A stretch of 64,000 nucleotides of DNA from Nitrospira sp. (GTDB taxonomy: Bacteria; Nitrospirota; Nitrospiria; Nitrospirales; Nitrospiraceae), in assembly GCA_037045225.1 (NCBI GenBank), contig JBAOHZ010000009.1:2232001-2296000 (forward strand). Reading direction: 5' to 3'. The notes beneath the pieces are model-generated. The model made no database searches. It worked only from the letters and a program-made list of their open reading frames with translations, and was not told the origin of the DNA. Positions 16,531 through 23,525 of this stretch are shown here, piece by piece. A program made the translations under genes and the position numbers. Position 1 is the first letter of the stretch. Every line of letters begins with the position of its first letter.

Positions 16531-18249
16531 ATGCCCACGATTTCCCTTCAACGAGATGACCTCGAAGCCTTGATCGCCGGATCGGACGAAAAGTCGGCGC
16601 GTATTCCGCTCGATCAACTTGAGCAATGGTTGATGTTGGTGAAGGGAGAGTTGAAGGGGCACAATGCAGAGACCGGCGAGTTGCGGATCGAGCTGCAAGA
16701 CAGCAATCGTCCGGACTTGTGGTGCTGTGAAGGCATCGCCAGGCAGATCCGGATCAAGCAACGTGGCTCGGCGATTTCCTATCCTTTCTTCAAGAAGGCG
16801 AGGCGAGTTGCCGGCCAGCTGATTGTGGCGCAGGGGATGGAGCAGGTTCGTCCGTACGTGGCTGCCTGCACGGCGGTCGGGTATCGTGTGACGGCATCCG
16901 GCCTGACGCAGCTCATTCAGACACAGGAAAAATTAGCGGATATTTTCGGACGCAAGCGTCGCTCTGTCTCGATCGGTTTGTACCGCCTCGCCCCCATTGT
17001 GTTCCCGGTGTCGTATGATCTGGTCAAGCCGGATGATGTACGGTTCACACCGCTCGGCATGGAGACGATGATGACGCTGCGGGAGATACTCATGGTTCAT
17101 CCCAAAGGCGTGGAGTATGGCGGCATTGTCGGTGGCCATGACCGGCTCCCCGTGTTGCGAGATGCCAATGGGCAGGTGCTGTCGTTTCCCCCGATCATCA
17201 ACAGTCGTGAAATTGGCGAGGTGCGGGTCGGCGATGATGAACTGTTCGTCGAAGTGACCGGCACCGATCTTCCCATGGTCGCGTTGACGCTGAATATTTT
17301 CGCGGCCAATCTCGCGGATCGCGGTGCAGTCATCACGCCGGTCGAGATTCAATCGCCCGTGAAAACCAGCTTCGGCCGCCGCTGGAATACGCCGATCGAT
17401 TTCGGGGCGCCGCGCGCAATTCCTCTCAAGGCCATCGAGTCAGCATTGGGCGAACCGTTGGGTGGTAAGGAAGTGACTTCGGCGCTCAAGTCGTACGGGT
17501 ACACGGTCAAGGCAGCCGGGCAGAAGGTGGCCGTGCAATTGCCGCCCTATCGAAACGATCTGCTGCATACGGTCGATGTGGTGGAAGACGTGGCCATCAG
17601 CCAGGGGTACGCCAGGTTTGCTCCCGTGATGCCTTCGCAGTTTACGGTGGGTGGCCTGTCGCGTTTGGAACAGATGGCCGACCGGGTTCGACATCTCATG
17701 GTCGGTCTGGAATTCCAGGAGATCATTTCCAACATCATGGGTTCCCACCAGGACTTCTGCACTCGCATGCGTCTGGATGGCACCGACTGGGCGAAGGTGG
17801 TGGAAGTGGACAACGTGATGTCCCTCAGCTATTCCTGTTTGCGTCAGTGGATTACGCCGTCGTTGTTACAGGTGGAAGCCAACTCAAGCCGGGCGTTTTA
17901 TCCGCACCGCATGTTTGAGGTCGGCGAAGTGGCTATTCCTGATGCGAGCGCCGATGTCGGGTCCAGGACCGTGACGATGTTGGGCGCCGTGATTGCCCAT
18001 GCCGGCGCGCACTTCTCAGAAATTCATTCCTGTGTGGATCTGCTGCTGTATTACCTGGATCGCCCCTTCACGCTGGAGCCGGTCGATCATCCCTCATTCC
18101 TCGATGGTCGAGCCGGGAAGATTGTGTCAAAGGGGCGGGTGATTGGGTTGCTGGGAGAGGTACACCCCGAGGTGCTGGAGCACTGGCAAATCGGAGTCCC
18201 GGCGGTGGCGCTGGAGTTGGAGATCGATCGACTACTGGAAGAGGTGTGA
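16531..18249 (+). CDS. pheT: Phenylalanyl-tRNA synthetase beta subunit, archaeal type
   Basis: Second subunit of PheRS, carrying the editing B3/B4 and B5 domains. At 572 aa it is short compared with bacterial PheT (about 790-800 aa): it lacks the N-terminal tRNA-binding OB domain and the C-terminal ferredoxin-fold anticodon-binding domain, as archaeal PheT does. The start MPTISLQRDDLEALIAG and the segment SNRPDLWCCEGIARQIR are archaeal-like. The paired pheS is also archaeal type, so the two subunits moved together. The stop codon lies inside a long hairpin at 18247-18283. Confidence 0.94.
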   Translation: MPTISLQRDDLEALIAGSDEKSARIPLDQLEQWLMLVKGELKGHNAETGELRIELQDSNRPDLWCCEGIARQIRIKQRGSAISYPFFKKARRVAGQLIVAQGMEQVRPYVAACTAVGYRVTASGLTQLIQTQEKLADIFGRKRRSVSIGLYRLAPIVFPVSYDLVKPDDVRFTPLGMETMMTLREILMVHPKGVEYGGIVGGHDRLPVLRDANGQVLSFPPIINSREIGEVRVGDDELFVEVTGTDLPMVALTLNIFAANLADRGAVITPVEIQSPVKTSFGRRWNTPIDFGAPRAIPLKAIESALGEPLGGKEVTSALKSYGYTVKAAGQKVAVQLPPYRNDLLHTVDVVEDVAISQGYARFAPVMPSQFTVGGLSRLEQMADRVRHLMVGLEFQEIISNIMGSHQDFCTRMRLDGTDWAKVVEVDNVMSLSYSCLRQWITPSLLQVEANSSRAFYPHRMFEVGEVAIPDASADVGSRTVTMLGAVIAHAGAHFSEIHSCVDLLLYYLDRPFTLEPVDHPSFLDGRAGKIVSKGRVIGLLGEVHPEVLEHWQIGVPAVALELEIDRLLEEV

Positions 18250-18283
18250 CGGGAGAATCCGTTCGACCAGGATTCTCCCGTCA
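18247..18283. terminator. Long perfect hairpin between pheT and rplT
   Basis: A perfect 14-bp stem (TGACGGGAGAATCC pairs with GGATTCTCCCGTCA) with a 9-nt loop lies between convergent pheT (+) and rplT (-). The pheT stop is the first three bases of the stem. There is no U tract on either side, so it is a structural or bidirectional terminator rather than a classic intrinsic one. Confidence 0.65.
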
Positions 18284-18308
18284 CAGAAGGTGCGTGCGGA
18301 TGTAACCG

Positions 18309-18677
18309 TTAGCTCGCGGCAGTTGCGAGCTGTTGCTTGGCCACCCCGACGAGTTTCTCAAATCCCGCCATATCCCGGATCGCCATATCGGACAACACTT
18401 TCCGATCCAAGAGGATATTCGCCTTCTTCAGAGCATTCATGAAGCGGCTATACGCGATGCCATGCAGGCGGGTCGCAGCGCTGATGCGCGCGATCCAGAG
18501 CTGACGGAAGTCGCGCTTGCGATTCTTTCGTCCGACATAGGCATAGGCCTGCCCCTTGTCGACCGATTCGGTTGCGGTTCGGAACAGCCGGCTCTTCGCG
18601 CCATACTGGCCTTTCGCCAGTTTCAGGCGCTTCTTTCGCCGCTGTCGTGTTTTCGGGCCACCTTTTGTACGAGGCAT
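18309..18677 (-). CDS. rplT: 50S ribosomal protein L20
   Basis: Large-subunit assembly protein binding 23S rRNA. The start MPRTKGGPKTRQRRKKRLK and the segment RDFRQLWIARISAATRLHG are characteristic, and length 122 aa is normal. Last gene of the minus-strand thrS-infC-rpmI-rplT cluster. It begins 45 nt after rpmI. In Escherichia coli L20 represses this operon through the rpmI leader; I see no clear copy of that RNA structure here. Confidence 0.97.
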   Translation of the reverse strand: MPRTKGGPKTRQRRKKRLKLAKGQYGAKSRLFRTATESVDKGQAYAYVGRKNRKRDFRQLWIARISAATRLHGIAYSRFMNALKKANILLDRKVLSDMAIRDMAGFEKLVGVAKQQLATAAS

Positions 18678-18722
18678 CGGGAGCTACTCCTTTTTCAGAT
18701 CCTGTTCACGGCACAATCGTCG

Positions 18723-18920
18723 TTATTGCGGAAGGATACGGTTCAGTGCTTGGGTCGATGCGGAGGAGACCTCAACGGCTCCCTTCAGGTTCCGCTTGCG
18801 GTCGCGCGGCTTCCCGGTCAGCAAATGCCGACCGCCGGCCTTCCGACGAACCAGCTTCCCCGTGCCTGTACGCCGAAACCGCTTCTTCGCGCCACTGTGG
18901 CTCTTCATCTTAATTTTCAT
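18723..18920 (-). CDS. rpmI: 50S ribosomal protein L35
   Basis: Small basic ribosomal protein, 65 aa. The SHSGAKKRFRRTGTGKLVRRKAGGRH region is the family signature. It lies 33 nt downstream of infC and 45 nt upstream of rplT on the minus strand, the widespread infC-rpmI-rplT order. Confidence 0.96.
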   Translation of the reverse strand: MKIKMKSHSGAKKRFRRTGTGKLVRRKAGGRHLLTGKPRDRKRNLKGAVEVSSASTQALNRILPQ

Positions 18921-18953
18921 ATGCTCAATCCTTCCTTGTGTGCGCTCGGCACA

Positions 18954-19460
18954 CTATTTGGGAGCTAGAATCATGATCAGGCTCCGCCCTTCCATTCGTG
19001 GCGCAAACTCCACGGTTCCTGCTTCCGTGCATTCCTTAATGACGGTGGCCATCATCGTACGACCCATTTCCTGATTGGCCATCTCACGACCGCGATAGGT
19101 CAACGTCACTTTGGTCTTGTTACCGTCGGCCAGGAACTCTTTGATCTGCCGGATCTTGATCTCAAGATCATGCTTGTCGGTACGAGGACGAAGCTTGATT
19201 TCTTTGACCTGGGTCGATTTCTGGTGCCGACGACTCTGGTGATCCTTCTTGCTGAGTTCGAATTTATACTTCCCATAGTCCATGATGCGGCAAACCGGCG
19301 GCTGGGAGGTCGGAGCCACCTCAACAAGGTCGTAGCCCCCTTCCTGGGCCTTGTTAAAGGCCTCTACGGTCGGCAGTATTCCTAGTTGCTCGCCTTCAGG
19401 ACCGATGACACGAACTTCCCGAATCCTGATTTCCCGGTTGACGCGTAATTTAGGGACGAT
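18954..19460 (-). CDS. infC: Translation initiation factor IF-3 with apparent ATC start
   Basis: IF-3 (168 aa) binds 30S subunits and enforces initiator tRNA and start-codon fidelity. In this frame the homologous N-terminal region (KLRVNREIRIREVRVIG, then GPEGEQLGIL) extends upstream far past the first ordinary start, a GTG at 19319 that would cut off about 48 essential residues. No ATG, GTG or TTG exists in the correct upstream region. An ATC at 19460-19458 is placed correctly, with GAGGTGA a few bases before it, and lies 3 nt after the thrS stop. Non-standard AUU/AUC starts in infC allow IF-3 autoregulation in other bacteria. Confidence 0.93.
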   Translation of the reverse strand: MVPKLRVNREIRIREVRVIGPEGEQLGILPTVEAFNKAQEGGYDLVEVAPTSQPPVCRIMDYGKYKFELSKKDHQSRRHQKSTQVKEIKLRPRTDKHDLEIKIRQIKEFLADGNKTKVTLTYRGREMANQEMGRTMMATVIKECTEAGTVEFAPRMEGRSLIMILAPK

Positions 19461-19463
19461 AGG

Positions 19464-21419
19464 TCACCTCGTTTGTGAGTGGGTTACGGGTTCACGTAAT
19501 GTCTGATTCGCATCGGTGCGGAGGAGTTCGAGGAAGGCTTCAATCGGCATGCTGCCGTGATTCGCGCCGCTCCGGCCGCGAACCGCCACCATGCCACTCT
19601 GCACTTCCTTGTCTCCCACGACCAGCATATATGGGATCTTGTTCTTTTCCGCTTCGCGGATCTTAAAGCCGATCTTCTCGTTACGAAGATCCGCTTCCAC
19701 TCGAAAGCCGTGGGTCTTGAGCGTAGAGACGATTTTTGCCGCGAATTCCTGCTGGTTATCCGTGATCGTCAGCACAACGGCCTGCACGGGGGCCAACCAG
19801 GTGGGGAAGGCGCCCGCATAGTGCTCGATCAAGATGCCGAAGAAGCGCTCGATGGAGCCCATGAGCGCTCGATGAATCATAATCGGCTGGTGAGCCTTCC
19901 CGTCTTCGCCGGTGTAGGCAAGGTCAAATCGCTCGGGATTGTTGAAATCGACCTGGACCGTTGAGCACTGCCAGGAACGGCCGAGAACGTCCTTGATCTT
20001 GATGTCGATCTTCGGGCCATAGAAGACCCCTTCGCCGGGATCCACTTCGTAGGCCACACCGCGGCTCTTGAGGGCCGCTTCCAGCGCATTGGTGGCGATG
20101 GTCCAGTTTTCCTCGGAGCCGACAGACTTTTCCGGACGGGTCGAGAGATAGACTTCAAACTCGGTAAAGCCGAATGTGCCGAGGACGAAAAACGTAAAGT
20201 CCAGCACGCGACTGACTTCGCCCTCGATCTGATCGGGCCGACAAAACAAATGTGCGTCGTCTTGAGTAAAGCCACGGACACGTAACAGGCCGTGCAGCAC
20301 GCCGGTCCGTTCATAACGGTAGACGGTGCCTAATTCCCCATACCGGATCGGCAAATCCCGATAACTGCGTAGATGGGATTTGTAGATCATGATATGGAAG
20401 GGGCAGTTCATCGGCTTGAGCTGATACTCGCTGTTCTCCACCTTCATCGACGCGAACATGTTTTCGCGGTAGTAGTCGACGTGACCGCTGGTCTTCCATA
20501 GGTCAAGCCTGGCGACGTGAGGTGAATACACTAGGTCGTAGCCGTCCTTGATATGTTGTTCCCGCCAGAAGTTTTCGATCAGCAACCGGATCAGCGAGCC
20601 CTTGGGGTGCCACAGCACCAGGCCGGGACCGATCTCGTCCTGAATCGAAATGAGGTCGAGTTCCTTGCCGAGCTTGCGATGGTCGCGGCGCTTGATCTCT
20701 TCTAACTTCGCGAGGTGGGCATCAAGCTCCTTTTTGGTCGGGAATGACGTGCCGTACACCCGTTGCAGCATCGGGTTCCGCTCGTCACCGCGCCAATAGG
20801 CGCCTCCGGTCGACAGCAGCTTCAAGGCGCCCACATACCCGGTCGTGGGAAGGTGTGGTCCGCGGCAGAGATCAACAAACTCTCCTTGGCGATACAGCGA
20901 AATAGGAGAGGCCTCGTCGAAACCGTTGATCAGCTCGACTTTATAGGCTTCTCCGCGTTCCTGAAAAAACTTGATGGCGTCCTGTTTGGACAGCTCGCTG
21001 CGAGTGACCGTCAGGCCACGTTTCGTAATCTCAATGGCACGCGCCTCGATTTTTTCCAGGTCTTCAGGCGTGAAGGGGCGATCGAAGGCAAAATCGTAAT
21101 AGAACCCATCGTCGAGTGCCGGACCGATGGTGAGCTGTGCGGACGGAAATACTTCCTTCACGGCCTGCGCCATGATGTGGGTGCTGCTGTGACGATAGAC
21201 CTCGCGCCCTTCCGCAGACTCAAAGGTCAACGGCTCAAGGGCAGCGTCCTGCGTTAATGGATGTGACAGATCCATAGCCTCGCCGTTGACCTTGGCGGCC
21301 AACACCTTGGCGTCGAGGCGTCCCCCTTCCGGGGTCAGGGCCTCGCGGACGGTGCATCCTGCTGGTACCTGTTTTCGAGTTCCGCCAGGAAGGGTAATGT
21401 GAATGAGCTGTGAGGCCAC
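19464..21419 (-). CDS. thrS: Threonyl-tRNA synthetase
   Basis: Class II synthetase of 651 aa. Domains in order: TGS (residues 1-65, LIHITLPGGTRKQVPAG), second additional/editing domain with HSSTHIMAQAV metal site near 73, catalytic core with zinc-ligand Cys in NCPFHIMIY, His in the motif 2 region, and MIHRALMGSIERFFGILIEH, then a C-terminal HGTP anticodon-binding domain. I chose GTG at 21419 (AGGA 9 nt before) since the frame's farther upstream part is not TGS-like. The infC ribosome-binding site lies inside the last codons. tRNA-Val lies 86 nt upstream on the same strand. Confidence 0.95.
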   Translation of the reverse strand: MASQLIHITLPGGTRKQVPAGCTVREALTPEGGRLDAKVLAAKVNGEAMDLSHPLTQDAALEPLTFESAEGREVYRHSSTHIMAQAVKEVFPSAQLTIGPALDDGFYYDFAFDRPFTPEDLEKIEARAIEITKRGLTVTRSELSKQDAIKFFQERGEAYKVELINGFDEASPISLYRQGEFVDLCRGPHLPTTGYVGALKLLSTGGAYWRGDERNPMLQRVYGTSFPTKKELDAHLAKLEEIKRRDHRKLGKELDLISIQDEIGPGLVLWHPKGSLIRLLIENFWREQHIKDGYDLVYSPHVARLDLWKTSGHVDYYRENMFASMKVENSEYQLKPMNCPFHIMIYKSHLRSYRDLPIRYGELGTVYRYERTGVLHGLLRVRGFTQDDAHLFCRPDQIEGEVSRVLDFTFFVLGTFGFTEFEVYLSTRPEKSVGSEENWTIATNALEAALKSRGVAYEVDPGEGVFYGPKIDIKIKDVLGRSWQCSTVQVDFNNPERFDLAYTGEDGKAHQPIMIHRALMGSIERFFGILIEHYAGAFPTWLAPVQAVVLTITDNQQEFAAKIVSTLKTHGFRVEADLRNEKIGFKIREAEKNKIPYMLVVGDKEVQSGMVAVRGRSGANHGSMPIEAFLELLRTDANQTLREPVTHSQTR

Positions 21420-21505
21420 TCCGGTCAATCCTACAAAAAATACAACGCCGTGCCGACCGCCTTGCTGCCGGCAGTCGGAGCACGAACTGTGTGCGCGCAC
21501 AAAAA

Positions 21506-21580
21506 TGGTAGGCGCGGACGGTCTTGAACCGTCGACCTCTACCGTGTCAAGGTAGCGCTCTCCCCCTGAGCTACGCGCCT
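21506..21580 (-). tRNA. tRNA-Val (GAC)
   Basis: Minus-strand cloverleaf of 75 nt with encoded CCA; acceptor stem AGGCGCG/CGCGCCT, anticodon stem-loop CTACC-TTGACAC-GGTAG with anticodon GAC, T-arm GGTTCAAGACC. It lies upstream of thrS on the same strand. Confidence 0.96.
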
Positions 21581-21594
21581 ATCGCCCGGCGATG

Positions 21595-21621
21595 CTAATA
21601 CAGCCTCACCAAGGGTGTCAA
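21595..21621 (-). promoter_or_regulatory. Candidate promoter for tRNA-Val
   Basis: Minus strand TTGACA (complement of 21616-21621), 15-nt spacer, TATTAG (complement of 21595-21600), about 14 nt before the tRNA. The spacer is short for sigma-70, so the -10 box may be displaced by a base or two. It may also serve thrS and the genes after it. Confidence 0.45.
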
Positions 21622-21712
21622 GGAAACCCTCTGGCAAGACAGGTTTTTCTCTCCCTGCTGGCAAGAACAGGTCGCCTCGCCGGTCACACGTCATCGGAGT
21701 GGACGGCGAGGT

Positions 21713-21985
21713 CTACTTGACCGCCGCTTTGAGTTCTTTGCCGGCCGAGAACTTGGGAATGCGGGCGGCAGGAATCTTCAGCGCTTCGCCGGTTCGCGGA
21801 TTGCGCCCCATCCGTGCTTTCCGTTTTGAAATCGTAAACGTCCCGAAATTCACCAGCGTCACACGTTTCCCCTTCTTGAGCGACGTGGTCACTGCGCCGG
21901 TAAAGGCTTCGAGCGCCACCGTCGCGGCGACCTTGGTGATTCCGGCACTGTTCGCCATTTTTGCGATCAATTCTTCCTTGGTCAT
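21713..21985 (-). CDS. hup: DNA-binding protein HU
   Basis: Nucleoid protein of 90 aa, dimeric DNA-bending factor. Family hallmarks: MTKEELIAKMANSAGITKV start, VTLVNFGTFTISKRKAR, and the beta-arm motif GRNPRTGEALKIPA. No IHF-type features; a separate IHF-like gene occurs at 46190. Monocistronic or transcribed after the Fis-type gene upstream on the same strand. Confidence 0.94.
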   Translation of the reverse strand: MTKEELIAKMANSAGITKVAATVALEAFTGAVTTSLKKGKRVTLVNFGTFTISKRKARMGRNPRTGEALKIPAARIPKFSAGKELKAAVK

Positions 21986-22083
21986 TGCTTCCCTCCGTTG
22001 GTAGTTGGCGACCGGTGGATGTATGGGCGTATGGATGCTACGCCTCTGGTGAGAGATTGATGCGTCTCATTTAGGTGGCGACG

Positions 22084-22671
22084 CTAACTTGCCCTGGCGC
22101 GCTTGACCGGAATATCCAGGTCGAGAATTTTCTTTCTCAACGTGTTGCGATTCAGGCCCAGCAACTCCGCAGCTTGGATCTGGTTCCCCTTGGTCTCCCG
22201 CAGGGTCAGCAAGATCAGCGGACGCTCCACGGCCGCGATCAGCATTGGATGGAGATTTCTTCCGGAGCCGTTCCGCATCCCTTTGACGAAATCTCCGACC
22301 TTATGTTCCAGAAAGGAATCCAAACACACCGGTTGCCCCGCTGCGCCACTGGAGAGCGGCAGATCTGTCTTGAGGGCTTTGGCTGCGTGTAGCGACGTCG
22401 CCGTTCGCTTCAGCACGGCTCGAGAGCCTACAACCAAGAGGGTGCGCCCAGGATCAATTCCGGAAAGCAGTTTCCCAAGGTCTGCGGCAGCTTGTGCCTT
22501 GGATTCCACGATGACCGCATCGTAGGCACGTTTGGCCATGTCTTTCGGGAGCGACAGCCCTTCACGGCCGATGGTGACCGCTTGCTCGCCGAACAGGTCC
22601 TTGTAGTGTGTCTGGATCTCGCTGTCCGTACTGAGTAAGAAAATACTAAATGTCGATGAACGCAGCGTCAT
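22084..22671 (-). CDS. Fis-type HTH regulator with degenerate receiver-like N-terminus
   Basis: Putative transcription factor of 195 aa. The C-terminal 45 residues (about 150-192) are a Fis-family helix-turn-helix: RPLILLTLRETKGNQIQAAE then LLGLNRNTLRKKI, as in NtrC-type activators. The first ~115 residues resemble a receiver-like alpha/beta fold (FSIFLLSTDSEIQTHYKDLF, AVIVESKAQAAA) but lack a convincing phospho-acceptor. No AAA+ domain is present, so it is not a sigma-54 activator. It lies upstream of the HU gene on the same strand. Target genes are unknown. Confidence 0.78.
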   Translation of the reverse strand: MTLRSSTFSIFLLSTDSEIQTHYKDLFGEQAVTIGREGLSLPKDMAKRAYDAVIVESKAQAAADLGKLLSGIDPGRTLLVVGSRAVLKRTATSLHAAKALKTDLPLSSGAAGQPVCLDSFLEHKVGDFVKGMRNGSGRNLHPMLIAAVERPLILLTLRETKGNQIQAAELLGLNRNTLRKKILDLDIPVKRARAS

Positions 22672-23021
22672 GAAGGTACCGAGGAAGAAGAGGGCGGGAT
22701 TATTGCTCAGCCTCTGGATGATGTCAATGATGAAAAGTGTGTTGTGAGCGCGTATTGGCGACAGGGGTGAACCTTTGGCGTGCAGGTGTGGAATTGGTGC
22801 TGGCTCTCATCGCCATGGTATCGCAGCCGAAGACGCTGCATCGGAGAACCACGGTTCTTCGATGCTTCAATGTGAAGCAGTCGTAGGGATGGCTGCCGCA
22901 TTCAAAACAATCGTGATTCATGTTCAATAGGATAATGAGAGGCTGTGCAGCTGTCCTGGCTTGACAGGAAAGTTCCGCACAAGGTATAGAGATTCATGAA
23001 TCCCCATCGGAATACTCGCAA
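22672..23021. other. Intergenic region with divergent promoters
   Basis: About 350 nt between the Fis-type gene (-) and the Rrf2 gene (+). The right part holds the Rrf2/sulfur-operon promoter and a palindrome (listed separately). The left half has no recognisable gene. Confidence 0.5.
22951..22990 (+). promoter_or_regulatory. Sulfur-operon promoter overlapped by a palindrome
   Basis: TTGACA (22961-22966), 18-nt spacer, TATAGA (22985-22990), about 30 nt before the Rrf2 start at 23022. A palindrome CTGTC-N7-GACAG (22951-22967) covers the -35 box and is a candidate operator for the adjacent Rrf2 repressor. Promoter elements are clear; the operator role is inference. Confidence 0.65.
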
Positions 23022-23474
23022 ATGAAGGTGAGCCTTCGAGCTACCTACGGAATTATTGCCGCCGTGGACCTTGCGCTCCACCATGCTGAGCAGCCGGTCT
23101 GCGCGAAGTCGATTGCTAAACGTCAGGCGATTCCGGCTCGGTTCCTGGAGCAGGTCCTTCATGCGATGAAAAAGGCCGGGGTTGTGATCAGTCAGCGAGG
23201 GGCTCAAGGCGGATATGTGTTAAGCCGCAAGCCCTCGGAGCTCTCCGTGGCGGACATTCTCGATGCCCTGGAAGGCCCGCTTTTGTCGGCTAACGGAGAG
23301 ACCCGTCCGAAACATTCGTCATCGCGAGGAGCCAAGCAAGAGGCCCTGCTCGCTCATATCTGGGATCGTGTGAAACGGGCGGAATTGAGCGTGCTTTCAG
23401 AAGTCACGGTCGAAGAGTTGGCCAAGCGTCAGCGCGCCCTTGATGAGCAACACACGTTGATGTACCACATTTAA
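23022..23474 (+). CDS. Rrf2-family transcriptional regulator
   Basis: Winged-helix DNA-binding regulator of 150 aa. The domain spans residues 1-85 (MKVSLRATYGIIAAVDLALH, QAIPARFLEQVLHAMKKAGVV, SQRGAQGGYVLSRKP). The three-Cys [2Fe-2S] cluster motif of IscR/NsrR is absent; only one Cys occurs. It is therefore closer to the cluster-free CymR type, which controls sulfur and cysteine metabolism with CysK in Gram-positives. As the first gene of the sulfur operon it probably regulates the genes that follow, and the palindrome at its promoter fits. The signal is unknown. Confidence 0.88.
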   Translation: MKVSLRATYGIIAAVDLALHHAEQPVCAKSIAKRQAIPARFLEQVLHAMKKAGVVISQRGAQGGYVLSRKPSELSVADILDALEGPLLSANGETRPKHSSSRGAKQEALLAHIWDRVKRAELSVLSEVTVEELAKRQRALDEQHTLMYHI

Positions 23475-23525
23475 AGCAGCCTCGATTATGCATACGCACA
23501 CTACTCTCCAACCGACGAGGTCATC

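Noticed and set aside
21420..21505. T-box riboswitch before thrS
   Set aside because: The 86-nt gap after tRNA-Val is too short and lacks the T-box consensus; no specifier loop could be drawn.
23022..23474. Rrf2 protein as an iron-sulfur sensor like IscR
   Set aside because: The three cluster cysteines are absent; only one Cys is present.
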